Shown: positions 1 through 8,672 of the stretch, piece after piece | Layout: every line of letters starts with the position of its first letter | Numbering within the stretch: position 1 is the first letter of the stretch | Assembly (NCBI RefSeq): GCF_009806985.1 | Contig: NZ_WUAX01000008.1 | Coordinates: 278,012-342,011, forward strand | Origin: Halorubrum sp. JWXQ-INN 858 | Lineage (GTDB): Archaea > Halobacteriota > Halobacteria > Halobacteriales > Haloferacaceae | Direction of reading: 5' to 3' | DNA length: 64,000 nt | Position numbers and translations under genes: made by a program | The notes under the pieces: generated by a model | Database searches by the model: none | What the model was told of the DNA's origin: nothing | What the model saw: the letters and a program-made list of their open reading frames with translations, nothing else

Positions 1-77
1 GCCTCCGGAACGCCGAGCGAGTCGGTCAACAGCTCGCTCGTCTTCGGGCCGATCCCCCAGTAGTCCTCGAGTCGCAT
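1..77 (-). CDS. MutS5-like mismatch-repair family protein, N-terminal fragment
   Basis: The gene runs off the left edge; only the first 25 residues or so are visible, beginning MRLEDYWGIGPKTSELL. The GIGPKT stretch is a helix-hairpin-helix DNA-contact motif. This opening resembles the start of haloarchaeal MutS5-type proteins, which carry an HhH segment ahead of a MutS ATPase domain. That assignment rests on recall of the family and on very little sequence. The start codon is the ATG at 77. The gene is followed downstream only by sequence outside the window. Any other HhH DNA-binding protein remains possible. Confidence 0.55.
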   Translation of the reverse strand, partial: MRLEDYWGIGPKTSELLTDSLGVPE

Positions 78-151
78 ACCGGTGAGTGTCGGCGCGTCGT
101 CTTGGTGTTTTCGTCGTCCCGGACGGAAGCGACCGGCCTCAACGGCGGCCG

Positions 152-631
152 TCAGTCCGCCGGCGACGGAGTGGCGGCGTCCGCCCCGCGCTCACGCAGG
201 TACCCTTGGAGGTACGCGCCGAGGAACATCCCGGCGACGCCGTAGAGGATGACGACGTTCCCGATCCCGAGGCTGGCGTACGCCGCGCCGGGGCAGATGC
301 CGGAGAGTCCCCACCCGACCCCGAAGACGCCGCCGCCGACGATCACGTCGCGGTCCATCGACTTCAGTCGGCGACCGAACCGTTTCCCGGTCAGCGGGGC
401 GGACCGGCCGGAGAGCGTGAGCCCCCAGAAGACGAGCCCGACGAGGACGCTCGCGCCGCCCATCACGAACACCAGCCCGAGGTCGCGGAGCTGGAGGAAC
501 TCCAAGACGATCTCCGGTCGGGCCATCCGGCTCACGGCGAGCCCGACCCCGAACACCGCGCCGCCGAGGAAGACCAGCGGGAGGAACAGGGGATGGCTCT
601 CGTGTTCGGCGACGACGCCCGCGCCGCTCAT
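152..631 (-). CDS. YeeE/YedE (DUF6691-type) sulfur transport subunit
   Basis: This 159-residue membrane protein has about four hydrophobic segments and the signature GLSGICPGAAYASLG near residues 105-120, where a conserved Cys lies in a membrane re-entrant segment. Split YeeE/YedE proteins of this kind are paired half-transporters for thiosulfate or related sulfur compounds. The ATG at 631 overlaps the TGA of the upstream partner by four bases (ATGA), so the two halves are translationally coupled and presumably work together. The exact substrate cannot be read from sequence. The long frame extending upstream to 1375 is the shadow of the partner gene. Confidence 0.85.
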   Translation of the reverse strand: MSGAGVVAEHESHPLFLPLVFLGGAVFGVGLAVSRMARPEIVLEFLQLRDLGLVFVMGGASVLVGLVFWGLTLSGRSAPLTGKRFGRRLKSMDRDVIVGGGVFGVGWGLSGICPGAAYASLGIGNVVILYGVAGMFLGAYLQGYLRERGADAATPSPAD

Positions 632-1116
632 GGCTGGACCCCCATCGCCATCACCAGCTGGGCGACGCCGACCGCGACGAGCATGAACGTCGCGACGTTC
701 AGGACCGACGTCCGCGAGCCGGAGCCGATCCCACAGACGCCGTGGCCCGACGTACAGCCCTTTCCGAGCCGGGTGCCGACCCCGATGAGGATCCCGCCGA
801 GGAACAGCCGCCACGGCTGGACCGCGGTCGTCCAGCCGAACTCGCCCGTCGCGAGCGAGTAGCCGGCCGCCCCGGAGACGATCCCCAGCGTGAACACGAC
901 GCGCCAGTCGCGGGAGGCGACGAAGCGCGGCTGCTGGAAGCGCCGGAGCTTCGAGCCGTACGACAGCGTCGACTCGAGGAACGTGCTCGCGCCGGCGTGG
1001 ATCCCGGTCCCGACGTAGACGATGACGGTCCCGAGCCCGATGAGCAGCCCGCCGAGCAAGTAGTGTTCCCACCCGCGCGGGAACAGGGCGTCGACGAGCA
1101 GGGTGACCTCGTACAT
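628..1116 (-). CDS. YeeE/YedE family sulfur transport subunit
   Basis: This 162-residue integral membrane protein starts at MYEVTLLVDALF (ATG at 1116). It carries the family signature GKGCTSGHGVCGIG near residues 125-139, with two conserved cysteines that in bacterial TsuA-type transporters relay thiosulfate through the membrane. It is the N-terminal half of a split transporter; the C-terminal half is the next gene, overlapping by four bases. An upstream extension of the frame to 1326 lacks membrane character and is not used. It is transcribed divergently from the MFS gene at 1253. Confidence 0.85.
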   Translation of the reverse strand: MYEVTLLVDALFPRGWEHYLLGGLLIGLGTVIVYVGTGIHAGASTFLESTLSYGSKLRRFQQPRFVASRDWRVVFTLGIVSGAAGYSLATGEFGWTTAVQPWRLFLGGILIGVGTRLGKGCTSGHGVCGIGSGSRTSVLNVATFMLVAVGVAQLVMAMGVQP

Positions 1117-1252
1117 ACGGGATCTGTGCGTCCGGGGCGGGAAAACGCTGCGTTCGCCGACCGATGTTGCCGTGCTCGCGGACGGTGCGACCGCCACGGC
1201 CACCGCGGCCGCGACCGAACAGTTGAGGTGATCGCGCCGCAGAGAGCGCGTC

Positions 1253-2533
1253 GTGCGCGATCCTCTCGCCCCCCTGCGTGGCTTCCGACGGCCGGTGTAC
1301 GTCGTCGGCCTCGGACAGCTCGTCAACCTGTTCGGGTCGGGGCTCGTCTACCCGTTCGCGACCGTCCACTTTCACCTCTCGGTCGGGATCGCGCTGTCGT
1401 TGATCGGCGTGGGGCTCCTCGCGAACAACGTCGCGACCGCGGTCGGAACGACGGTCGGCGGATACGTCGCCGACAGATACGGGCGTAAACCCGTGATGGT
1501 GGCCAGCATGGCGCTGTCATCGGTCACGCTGGCCGCGTACGCCGCCGTCGAGGCGATCGCGGCGGCCACGCTCCTGTCGCCTGCGGGGGCGTTCATCGCC
1601 GTCGCAACCGCCGCCGGGTTCACCCTCGGACTGTACGCGCCGGCCTCGCAGGCGATGATCGCGGACCTCACCGAGGGCGACCGACGCGACCGCGGCTACG
1701 CCCTCCTCAAGGTCGCGAACAACGCCGGGTTCGGGCTGGGCTTCGTCGTCGGGGGCGTGCTGTACGCGTACGCGGACCTCGCGGTGTTCGTCGGCAACGG
1801 GGCCACCTCCGCGGTCGTCGCCGGCGTCCTGTTGGCGCTGGTCCCGCGCGCACACCAGGGAGCCCGTGACGTCGCGGTGCGCGACTCGATCGGGGACTGG
1901 GGCCGCGCGGTGACCGACCGTCGGATCCTCGCGCTCGCCGGGCTCAACGTCGGGTTCGCGGTCATGTACGCGCAGATGCAGGCGACCGTTCCGGTGGTCG
2001 CGACGGAGACGCTCGGGCTCACCTCCGGACAGCTCGGGACGCTCTACACCCTGAACCCGATCGTGATCGTCCTGTTACAGCTGCCGCTGGTGGCGGCGGT
2101 GACCGACTGGCGGCGGACGCGCGCGCTCGTCGTCTCCACGGCGCTGTGGGGGTCCTCGATGCTCGCCGTGTGGGCGGTGGCGGGCGCGTCGGCCGGCGTC
2201 GGCGTCGCCCTCGTCGGCGCGTTCCTCGTCCTCCGGACGCTCGGCGAGATCCTCCACGCGCCGCTGATCACGTCGCTGGCGTCCGACCTCGGGGCGGCCG
2301 AGGAACGGGGGGCACAGCTGTCGCTGCTGGAGGTCGCAAAGCGGCTCGGGTTCGGCGTCGGGGCGGCCGTCGGCGGCGCGTTCTTCGATTACGGCCTCGA
2401 GTGGGCGCTCTGGCCGTTACTCGCCGCCGTCTGCGTCGCGCTCGGGGTCGGCGTGCTGTGGTTCGAGCGGCACGTGACTCCCGCGGAGAACGGTCGGATC
2501 CCGGCTGTCGGCGGCGACGGGAGCTCCGATTGA
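1253..2533 (+). CDS. MFS transporter
   Basis: A 426-residue major facilitator with about twelve hydrophobic segments. The loop between segments 2 and 3 reads GGYVADRYGRKPVM, the classic MFS motif A (GxxxDRxGRK). The start is GTG at 1253; no better ATG lies upstream in frame. The protein probably exports or imports a small solute by proton or ion coupling. No substrate-specific motif is recognisable. It is divergent from the sulfur transporter pair, with about 135 bp between the starts, and shows no operon link to the acyl-CoA dehydrogenase gene downstream, which lies on the other strand. Confidence 0.85.
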   Translation: MRDPLAPLRGFRRPVYVVGLGQLVNLFGSGLVYPFATVHFHLSVGIALSLIGVGLLANNVATAVGTTVGGYVADRYGRKPVMVASMALSSVTLAAYAAVEAIAAATLLSPAGAFIAVATAAGFTLGLYAPASQAMIADLTEGDRRDRGYALLKVANNAGFGLGFVVGGVLYAYADLAVFVGNGATSAVVAGVLLALVPRAHQGARDVAVRDSIGDWGRAVTDRRILALAGLNVGFAVMYAQMQATVPVVATETLGLTSGQLGTLYTLNPIVIVLLQLPLVAAVTDWRRTRALVVSTALWGSSMLAVWAVAGASAGVGVALVGAFLVLRTLGEILHAPLITSLASDLGAAEERGAQLSLLEVAKRLGFGVGAAVGGAFFDYGLEWALWPLLAAVCVALGVGVLWFERHVTPAENGRIPAVGGDGSSD

Positions 2534-2536
2534 CGG

Positions 2537-2575
2537 AACGAGAGCTCAACGCTGGGACGAGAGCTCAACGGTGGG
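2537..2575. repeat. short direct repeat after MFS gene
   Basis: The 16-base string ACGAGAGCTCAACGCT/GG appears twice in tandem just after the MFS stop codon. It contains the SacI-like palindrome GAGCTC. Only two units are present. Confidence 0.5.
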
Positions 2576-2713
2576 GCGAACAGGTGACACGACGGGGCGG
2601 ACGGGCGCGCGGCGACGTGTCACGCGATCGCGGCCCGCCGCGCGGAGCGGGTCAGGACACGGGGCGACTGGCTGCCGCATGGGTGATAAGCCATGGGGGT
2701 TCTCGCGGTGGTG

Positions 2714-3862
2714 TCAACGCGACTGTCGGTAGATCAGGTTCCGCTGGATCTCGTTGGCCCCCTCGTAGATGACGGGGATCCGGCAGTCGCGGTAGACGCG
2801 CGCGATCCGGCGGTCTGCGAGCACCGACCGGCCGCCGTGGAGCTGCATCCCGCGCTCGGCGCAGTCGACGGCGACCTCGGTCGACTTCGTCTTCGCGAGC
2901 GCCGCCCAGTAGCCGGCGTTCTCGCCGTTCGCGACCTTCTCGCAGGCACGCCAGTTGAGCGCTCGGGCGGCCTCGAACCCGATCCGCATGTCAGCGAGCG
3001 AGTGCTGGACCGCCTGGAACTCGTTGACCGTTCGGCCGAAGGCGTTCCGGCCGTGAACGAACGCCTCGGCCTCCTCGATCGCGGCCGCGGCCAGTCCGAG
3101 CCCGTGGCCGCCGACGACGACCCGGCCGTGGTTGAAGAAGTCCGCGAGCACGTAGAAGCCGCCGCCCTCCGCGCCGACGACGTTCTCCTCGGGGACGAAA
3201 CAGTCCTCGAACACGATGTGGCCCTGCTTTGACGCCCGCATCCCCATCTTCTCGGGGATGTGCTCGGCCTCGTAGCCGTCGCGGTCCGTCTCGACGATGA
3301 ACAGCGTGTAGTTGGAGTAGCGGTCCTCCCCGTCGCCGGTTTTCGCGTACACCGTGAGCCAGTCGGCCTCGACGGCGTTGCCGACCCAGTACTTCTCGCC
3401 GGTGATCTCGTAGCCGCCGTCGACGCGCTCGGCGGTCGTCGTCATGCCCGCGAGGTCGGAGCCGGTTTCGGGTTCCGACACCGCGAGCCCGGAGATCTGG
3501 TCGTTTTCGGCGACGGGCCGGAGATAGGTCTCCTTCTGCGCTTCGGTGCCGTACTGTTCGACCATCTCACAGCCGAAGCTCGCGAGCTGGAGGGTCAAGG
3601 CGATGCCGGCGTCCGCCCGGTAGAACTCCTCGGCGATCGCGAGGATCGCGGGGAGGTCGTACCCCGTCCCACCGTACTCCTCGTCGATGTCCTGGGCGAC
3701 GAGCCCCGCGTCCATCCCGGCCTCCAGGACGTCCCACGGGTACGCCCCGGACTCGAAGTACGTCTCCGCGTTGGGCGCGATGTGCTCCTCGGCGAACGCC
3801 CGTGCCTCCGCTTTCACGTCTCGGACGTGTTCGGGAACGATCCCGTCGTCGAGTAGGTCCAT
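2714..3862 (-). CDS. acyl-CoA dehydrogenase
   Basis: A 382-residue flavoprotein that would oxidise an acyl-CoA to the 2-enoyl-CoA in beta-oxidation or branched-chain amino-acid breakdown. Visible family features are the substrate/FAD segment SGLAVSEPETGSDLAG (residues 121-136), the flavin-contact YWVGNAVEADW and the C-terminal IPVIYEGANEIQRNL, whose Glu is the catalytic base of the medium- and short-chain enzymes. I chose the ATG at 3862 (MDLLDDGIVPEH) because the upstream 14 residues look unlike the family. It lies 75 bp downstream of the MenE-like gene on the same strand. Chain-length specificity is not readable. Confidence 0.9.
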   Translation of the reverse strand: MDLLDDGIVPEHVRDVKAEARAFAEEHIAPNAETYFESGAYPWDVLEAGMDAGLVAQDIDEEYGGTGYDLPAILAIAEEFYRADAGIALTLQLASFGCEMVEQYGTEAQKETYLRPVAENDQISGLAVSEPETGSDLAGMTTTAERVDGGYEITGEKYWVGNAVEADWLTVYAKTGDGEDRYSNYTLFIVETDRDGYEAEHIPEKMGMRASKQGHIVFEDCFVPEENVVGAEGGGFYVLADFFNHGRVVVGGHGLGLAAAAIEEAEAFVHGRNAFGRTVNEFQAVQHSLADMRIGFEAARALNWRACEKVANGENAGYWAALAKTKSTEVAVDCAERGMQLHGGRSVLADRRIARVYRDCRIPVIYEGANEIQRNLIYRQSR

Positions 3863-3937
3863 GTCCGCCCTGTGGGCCGCTCTCGCATAACGCTCGTGGA
3901 ACAACGAAAAACGTGTTTTTCGTTTACCCCGCTGCGG

Positions 3938-6052
3938 TCACGAGCCGTGTGACTCGGAGGGCTCGCCGTCGGTACTGGCGGTGCCGTCGGTGTCGCCGGT
4001 CGGGCCGTTAGCGCTCCCGTCGTCTCCGCCGTCCTCTATGTCCCCGTGGGTACTTCCCGGGTCGTCGTTTCCGGGATCCCCAGTGTCCCCGTCGCCGTTG
4101 TCCGTCCCCGGCGTCCTCGCGGACACCGGGTCGGCCGGTCGGAAACCCGCCTCGTCGAACCCGCTGTCCGGGTCGGCGGGAGCGAACCCGTGTTCGATGA
4201 GGGCTTCGCGGACCGCCCCGCGGTCGATGGTGCCGGAGACCGTCCGCGGCAGCTCGTCGGTGTACGCGATCGTCCGCGGGAGCTTGAAGCCGGCGAGCCG
4301 GTCGCGGGCGAACGAGATCACCTCCGCGTCGTCGATTCCGACGACGCCCTCGATGGTGTCTGCCGCCCCCTCGACCCGCTCGCCGGTTCTCTCGTCGGTC
4401 TGTCCGTCCGCCTTTCCGGCGGTCGAACCGTCGGTCCTCTCGTCCGTCCTCCCGCCGGTCGAACCGCCGGGATCGGAGCCCTCGTCGCCGGTGTCGTCGG
4501 TGTCGTCGTCGATGTCCCCGCCGACACGGTCCTCGCCGACGCTGCCTTCGCCGTCGGAAGCCCCGGGAGCCTCGACGTCTACGCCCCCGTCCCTCTCGCC
4601 GTCGACGGAGGCCGCGGCGGGATCGTCCGAACCGCCGACACCCCCGGCCGAAACGCCCGGGCGCTGGGGGACCTCGATCAGGGCGGCCACGCGCTCGCCC
4701 CACACCTCGTCGTCGAGTCCGACCACCGCGGCGTCCGCGACGTCGGGGTGGTCACGGAGCACGGCGGCGACCTCGCCCGGTTCGACGTTCTCTCCGCCGG
4801 TGATGATCCGGTCGTCGACCCGGTTGAGCACGTAGAGGTAGCCGTCCTCGTCGACCCGACCGATGTCGCCGGTGTGGAGGCCGTGCTCGCCGAAGGCGAC
4901 GGCCGTCGCCTCGGGGTCACCGTAGTAGCCGGGCGAGATCGTCGGGCCGGACACGACGATCTCGCCGGTCTCGCCCGGTTCGACCGGCGATCCGTCCCCG
5001 TCGACGACGGTGACGTCGGTCCCGAACAGCGGTCGTCCGACGGTCCCGAGCCGGTCGTGCGCCTGGTCGGGGGTGGCGGTCGCGATCTGTGAGGCCGCCT
5101 CCGTCATCCCGTAGGTCGGGTAGACGGGGATCGAGTAGTCTCGGCACCGCTCGATCAGCGCGTCGGGCGCGGGGGCCCCGCCGAGGAGGACGGCTCGCAG
5201 CGAGTCCGCCAGCGTCCCGCGCCTGTCGAGCGCGCGCGTGAGCATCGTCGGCACGAGCGAGACGCCGGTCACGTCGTACCGGTCGACGTCGTCGGCGGTG
5301 CCGCCGGGGTCGAACCCCGACCTGAGGACGACGGTCGTCCCGTACAGCGTCGAGCGGTAGATCGGCGCGAGCCCCCCCATGTGGTGTAACGACAGCGACA
5401 CCAGCCACCGGTCGTCCGGGTCGATCCCGAGCCGGAACGCCGAGGCGATGGCCGAGCTGTACACGTTGCCCGCGGTGAGTTCGACCGCCTTCGGATCGCC
5501 GGTCGTCCCGGAGGTGAACAGCAGACAGAGCCGGTCGTCGGGGTCCCAACGCGGCGGATCGATCGGTTCCGGACCGATCCCGTGAAGCGCCGTGACCGAC
5601 CCGTCGTCGGGGTCGTCGACGGAGAGGATCGGGACGGGACCGGAGCCGGAAGACGGTGCAGCCACGCCGTCGGCGTCGAGCGCGTCGACGGCACCGAGCG
5701 CGTCGACCGCGCCGACGGCGTCGCCCTCCGTGGCCTCGGCACAGACGAGCGTCGAGACGTCCGCGGCCGCGGCGCGCTCGGCCAGTTCACGCGGCGTCAG
5801 TCGATCGCCCAAGGGGACGAACGTCGCGCCGAGCCGCATCGCCGCGTGGACGAGCCCGACCGTCCCGACGGACGACGGCATGAGGACGCCGAGGTGGTCG
5901 CCCTCGCCGACTCCGTGTGCCGCCAGTCGTTCCGCCGTCTCCGCGACGAGCCGGTCGAGGTCGGCGTACGTCCACACCTCCCCGTCCTCCGCGCGGACGA
6001 GGGCCGGATCGTCGGGCGAGGAGACGACCCGATGAGAGAGCCAATCGCGCAT
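3938..6052 (-). CDS. menE: o-succinylbenzoate-CoA ligase-like AMP-forming ligase with acidic insert
   Basis: An ANL-superfamily acyl-CoA ligase of 704 residues. Seen: P-loop LLFTSGTTGDPKAVELT (177-193), YGMTEAASQIATA (314-326, the pattern typical of MenE) and TGDIGRVDEDGYLYVLNR with RIITGGENVEPGE (394-427). MenE activates o-succinylbenzoate with ATP and CoA in menaquinone synthesis, and isochorismate synthase is encoded at 14.6 kb. Two oddities stand out. Residues 463-573 are an Asp/Gly/Ser/Thr-rich insert inside the small C-terminal domain, and residues 622-704 are a similar tail, so the folded core is near the usual 500 residues. The Lys expected in the SGK-DR motif near the C-terminus is Thr (SGTIDR). 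A different acid substrate is possible. Confidence 0.75.
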   Translation of the reverse strand: MRDWLSHRVVSSPDDPALVRAEDGEVWTYADLDRLVAETAERLAAHGVGEGDHLGVLMPSSVGTVGLVHAAMRLGATFVPLGDRLTPRELAERAAAADVSTLVCAEATEGDAVGAVDALGAVDALDADGVAAPSSGSGPVPILSVDDPDDGSVTALHGIGPEPIDPPRWDPDDRLCLLFTSGTTGDPKAVELTAGNVYSSAIASAFRLGIDPDDRWLVSLSLHHMGGLAPIYRSTLYGTTVVLRSGFDPGGTADDVDRYDVTGVSLVPTMLTRALDRRGTLADSLRAVLLGGAPAPDALIERCRDYSIPVYPTYGMTEAASQIATATPDQAHDRLGTVGRPLFGTDVTVVDGDGSPVEPGETGEIVVSGPTISPGYYGDPEATAVAFGEHGLHTGDIGRVDEDGYLYVLNRVDDRIITGGENVEPGEVAAVLRDHPDVADAAVVGLDDEVWGERVAALIEVPQRPGVSAGGVGGSDDPAAASVDGERDGGVDVEAPGASDGEGSVGEDRVGGDIDDDTDDTGDEGSDPGGSTGGRTDERTDGSTAGKADGQTDERTGERVEGAADTIEGVVGIDDAEVISFARDRLAGFKLPRTIAYTDELPRTVSGTIDRGAVREALIEHGFAPADPDSGFDEAGFRPADPVSARTPGTDNGDGDTGDPGNDDPGSTHGDIEDGGDDGSANGPTGDTDGTASTDGEPSESHGS

Positions 6053-6142
6053 TGTGCGGCTATTCGAGGGCGACTACAATTGCCTTGTGGTCACGACGGG
6101 GCGGGCGCGACGCGAACGCGGTGGCCGCGGCCCCCGGCGTCC

Positions 6143-6577
6143 TCACTCGTCGGTCGGCTGGCGGACCGTCAACACCGGCACGTCCGAGGTCCGGACGACG
6201 CGCTCGGTGACGCTGCCGAGGAGGTAGCGGTCGAGCCCGCGACGGCCGTGCGTTCCCATCACGATCAGGTCGATGTCGTTGTCGTCGACGTAGTCCGTGA
6301 TCGATCGGTAGGCGGTGCCCGTGGTGACCGAGGTGACGCTCTCGACACCCGCGTCGGTGGCGACGTCGGCGACCCGGCCGGTCGCCTCCTTGCCCTCCGA
6401 CTCGAGCGCCTCGATGACGATCTCCGAGCCGGCCTCCAGCGTGGAGTAGGCCGCGCCGTCGACGACGTACAGGGCGTGGATCCGGCCCCCGTACTGCTTC
6501 GCGAGGTCGATCGCGTGCTCGATGGCGGCGTCTGACGCTGGGCTCCCGTCGGTCGGAACGAGGATCTCGTCGTACAT
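6143..6577 (-). CDS. universal stress protein (UspA family)
   Basis: A 144-residue single-domain Usp. It opens MYDEILVPTDGS with the nucleotide-contact Asp at residue 10, and ends with IVMGTHGRRGLDRYLLGSVTE followed by VLTV; the GTHGR-x-GS pattern is the ATP-binding signature of the ATP-binding Usp class. The ATG at 6577 gives the standard family length; the longer frame upstream is low-complexity. It stands alone between the MenE-like gene and a small hypothetical gene. A second Usp gene lies at 59.4 kb. Confidence 0.92.
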   Translation of the reverse strand: MYDEILVPTDGSPASDAAIEHAIDLAKQYGGRIHALYVVDGAAYSTLEAGSEIVIEALESEGKEATGRVADVATDAGVESVTSVTTGTAYRSITDYVDDNDIDLIVMGTHGRRGLDRYLLGSVTERVVRTSDVPVLTVRQPTDE

Positions 6578-6651
6578 GTCGTCCGGAGATACCCGACAGG
6601 GTCGTAAAAGTGTTCCCCGGCCGATGGCGGCGGCGCGGTCCAGCGGTCGTC

Positions 6652-6918
6652 TCACGCCACCCGCTCGACGACGGCCCGCTCGCAGCGCCGTAAAGCGTCG
6701 GGCCGATCCCCGTCCTCGAGCGACACGGTCTCGACGACGGTCCAGGCGTCGTCGACGACCGCGAGCCCCTTCACCCACGCGTCGGTCGCGATCACGAGCC
6801 CCGGCGTCGGCCCGCTCGACGCCGTGGCGACCGCGTAAGCGACCCCGTCGGACCGGTTCAGCGCGGCGACCTCCGACTCACGGAGCGGGCGGGCGGGCAG
6901 CGAAGCGAGCGTCGACAT
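6652..6918 (-). CDS. small conserved hypothetical protein
   Basis: An 88-residue acidic protein starting MSTLASLPARPLRESEVAAL. No motif I recognise. It has a central beta-like stretch (GLVIATDAWVKGLAVVDDAWTV is split by charged residues) and a C-terminal helix. It ends 75 bp before the Usp gene on the same strand and its start is divergent from the membrane glycosyltransferase gene at 7025. The composition and codon use match neighbouring real genes, which is why I keep it. Function unknown. Confidence 0.6.
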   Translation of the reverse strand: MSTLASLPARPLRESEVAALNRSDGVAYAVATASSGPTPGLVIATDAWVKGLAVVDDAWTVVETVSLEDGDRPDALRRCERAVVERVA

Positions 6919-7024
6919 ACGACCCCGTCGGTCGGGGCCGATGTTGAGCGTTGCGGGACCGAGGTCCCGGAGCGGACGGGAGAGAACGGAACACATAGGT
7001 CGGCGGGGGCGGAAGCCGGGGCGT

Positions 7025-8638
7025 ATGCGAGCGAGTCGGGACCGCGTCGTCCTCGCCGTCGTCGCCGTCGTCGCGACCGCCGTCCTGGTCCGCGTCGTCG
7101 GGCTCGGCACCCGCCCGTTTCACTGGGACGAGGCGCGAACGGGCTACTGGGCCCTCCGGACGCTCGAGACCGGGCGGTTCGAGTACCGCCCGGTCGCCGG
7201 CGGCCCGCTCGTCGCCCACCTGACGGGCTGGGCGCTGCTCATCGGGGGAGCGTCGGATTTCGTCGCGCGGCTCCCGTTCGCGCTGGCGACCGGGCTCCTC
7301 CCCGCGGTCGCGCTGCTCTTCAGGAACCGGCTTCGGGACGACGAGACCGTCGCGTTGGCGTTGCTGCTCGGGGTCACGCCGCTGCTCGTCTACTACGGCC
7401 GGTTCCTCCGTGGCGACCTCCTCGCCGCCGGCGCGGCGCTCGCGGCGGTCGGCTTCGTCTGTCGATGGGCCGAAACCGACCGGGACCGCTGGCTGTACGC
7501 CGCGGCCGTCGCGGTGACCGCCGCGCTGGCGTCGTCGGCGTTCGCCGTCGCGACCCTGACGTTGGTCGCCGTCGCGGGCGGCCTCGTTCTGGACCACCGA
7601 CGAGTCGTCGGCGACGGAACGAGCGTTCCCGCGGCGATCGCCGCCACCGTACGGTGGCTTCGTTTCCGCGTCACGCCCCTCGCACGCGCGCTGTTCGTCG
7701 GACTCGGGACCTGGGGCGTGCTGTTTGCGCCCCGCGGCGGCGACGCCGTCGGCGACCCGGTCGGGTTCCTCTCGGCGACGTATCGAGACCCCGTCGTCTC
7801 CTTCCTCGGCGTCCGGGTGGCCGGACGCGAGGGGACGGAGTTCCTGCCGTTCGTGACCGACGCCGCCGGAACCCTCCTCGCGACCGCCGCCGTCGTCCTC
7901 GCGCTCGGGATCGGCGGGTTCCTCGCCGACCGCTACGGCGCGCTGCCGGACGTCAAGTCGCCACGGCCGATCGTCGCGTTCGCGGGGTTCTGGGCCGGCC
8001 TCGGCCTGCTCGGGTACCCGATCGTGGCGACGGTGCCGGCACCGTGGACGCTCGTCCACGCGCTCGTCCCGATGGCCGTTCCCGCCGCGGTCGGGCTCGC
8101 GGCGACGTACCGGTTCGGGCGGCGGGCCGTGACGCGCGGGGACGCGGCGCGGGCGGCGACGGCGCTGCTCCTGCTCGCGGCGGTGGGGTCCGGCGTCGCC
8201 GTCGGGTTCGTCGACGGCGTGTACGGACCGAGCGGGCCGACAACCGAGTTCGCGGACTTCGGGCAGCCCGCCAGTGACCTAGAGCCGCTCGTCGCCGAGG
8301 TCGACGCCGCGGTCGCGGGGAGCGACGGCCGCGTCGTCTACGTGGGCGACCGGTACGCGCTCGCGGACGAATCGACCGTGGCGGAGCCCCCCATCGCCTC
8401 GGCGGAGGACCGCGCCGCCTTCGGCGAGCGCCTCCCGCTCCCGTGGTACGTCGAGCGGACGGACGCGACCGTCGAGAGCGTCGCAAACCCCGGTGACCTC
8501 GACGGCGATCCCGCGGCGCTCGTCGTCGCGCCCGAACACGAGTCGGCGGTCGCCGACCGGTTCCCCGACTACGAGGCCGAACCCGTGGAGCTCGCGCTGT
8601 GGAACCGCGAGGCGGTCGTCTTTATCAAAAGCGCCTGA
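7025..8638 (+). CDS. TIGR03663-type membrane protein, GT39/PMT-like glycosyltransferase
   Basis: A 537-residue polytopic membrane protein. After an N-terminal membrane helix it has GTRPFHWDEARTGYWAL, the acidic first external loop typical of GT-C glycosyltransferases such as PMT and the haloarchaeal Agl-linked TIGR03663 family. About ten hydrophobic segments follow, then a soluble domain of roughly 130 residues at the C-terminus, presumably outside the membrane. The likely role is transfer of a sugar from a polyprenyl-phosphate donor, but acceptor and donor are not readable. ATG at 7025 is chosen because upstream residues are Arg-rich and non-membrane. Confidence 0.75.
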   Translation: MRASRDRVVLAVVAVVATAVLVRVVGLGTRPFHWDEARTGYWALRTLETGRFEYRPVAGGPLVAHLTGWALLIGGASDFVARLPFALATGLLPAVALLFRNRLRDDETVALALLLGVTPLLVYYGRFLRGDLLAAGAALAAVGFVCRWAETDRDRWLYAAAVAVTAALASSAFAVATLTLVAVAGGLVLDHRRVVGDGTSVPAAIAATVRWLRFRVTPLARALFVGLGTWGVLFAPRGGDAVGDPVGFLSATYRDPVVSFLGVRVAGREGTEFLPFVTDAAGTLLATAAVVLALGIGGFLADRYGALPDVKSPRPIVAFAGFWAGLGLLGYPIVATVPAPWTLVHALVPMAVPAAVGLAATYRFGRRAVTRGDAARAATALLLLAAVGSGVAVGFVDGVYGPSGPTTEFADFGQPASDLEPLVAEVDAAVAGSDGRVVYVGDRYALADESTVAEPPIASAEDRAAFGERLPLPWYVERTDATVESVANPGDLDGDPAALVVAPEHESAVADRFPDYEAEPVELALWNREAVVFIKSA

Positions 8639-8672
8639 GCCGGAGGAAGCCGATCGGTCGGTACTGCGTGTT

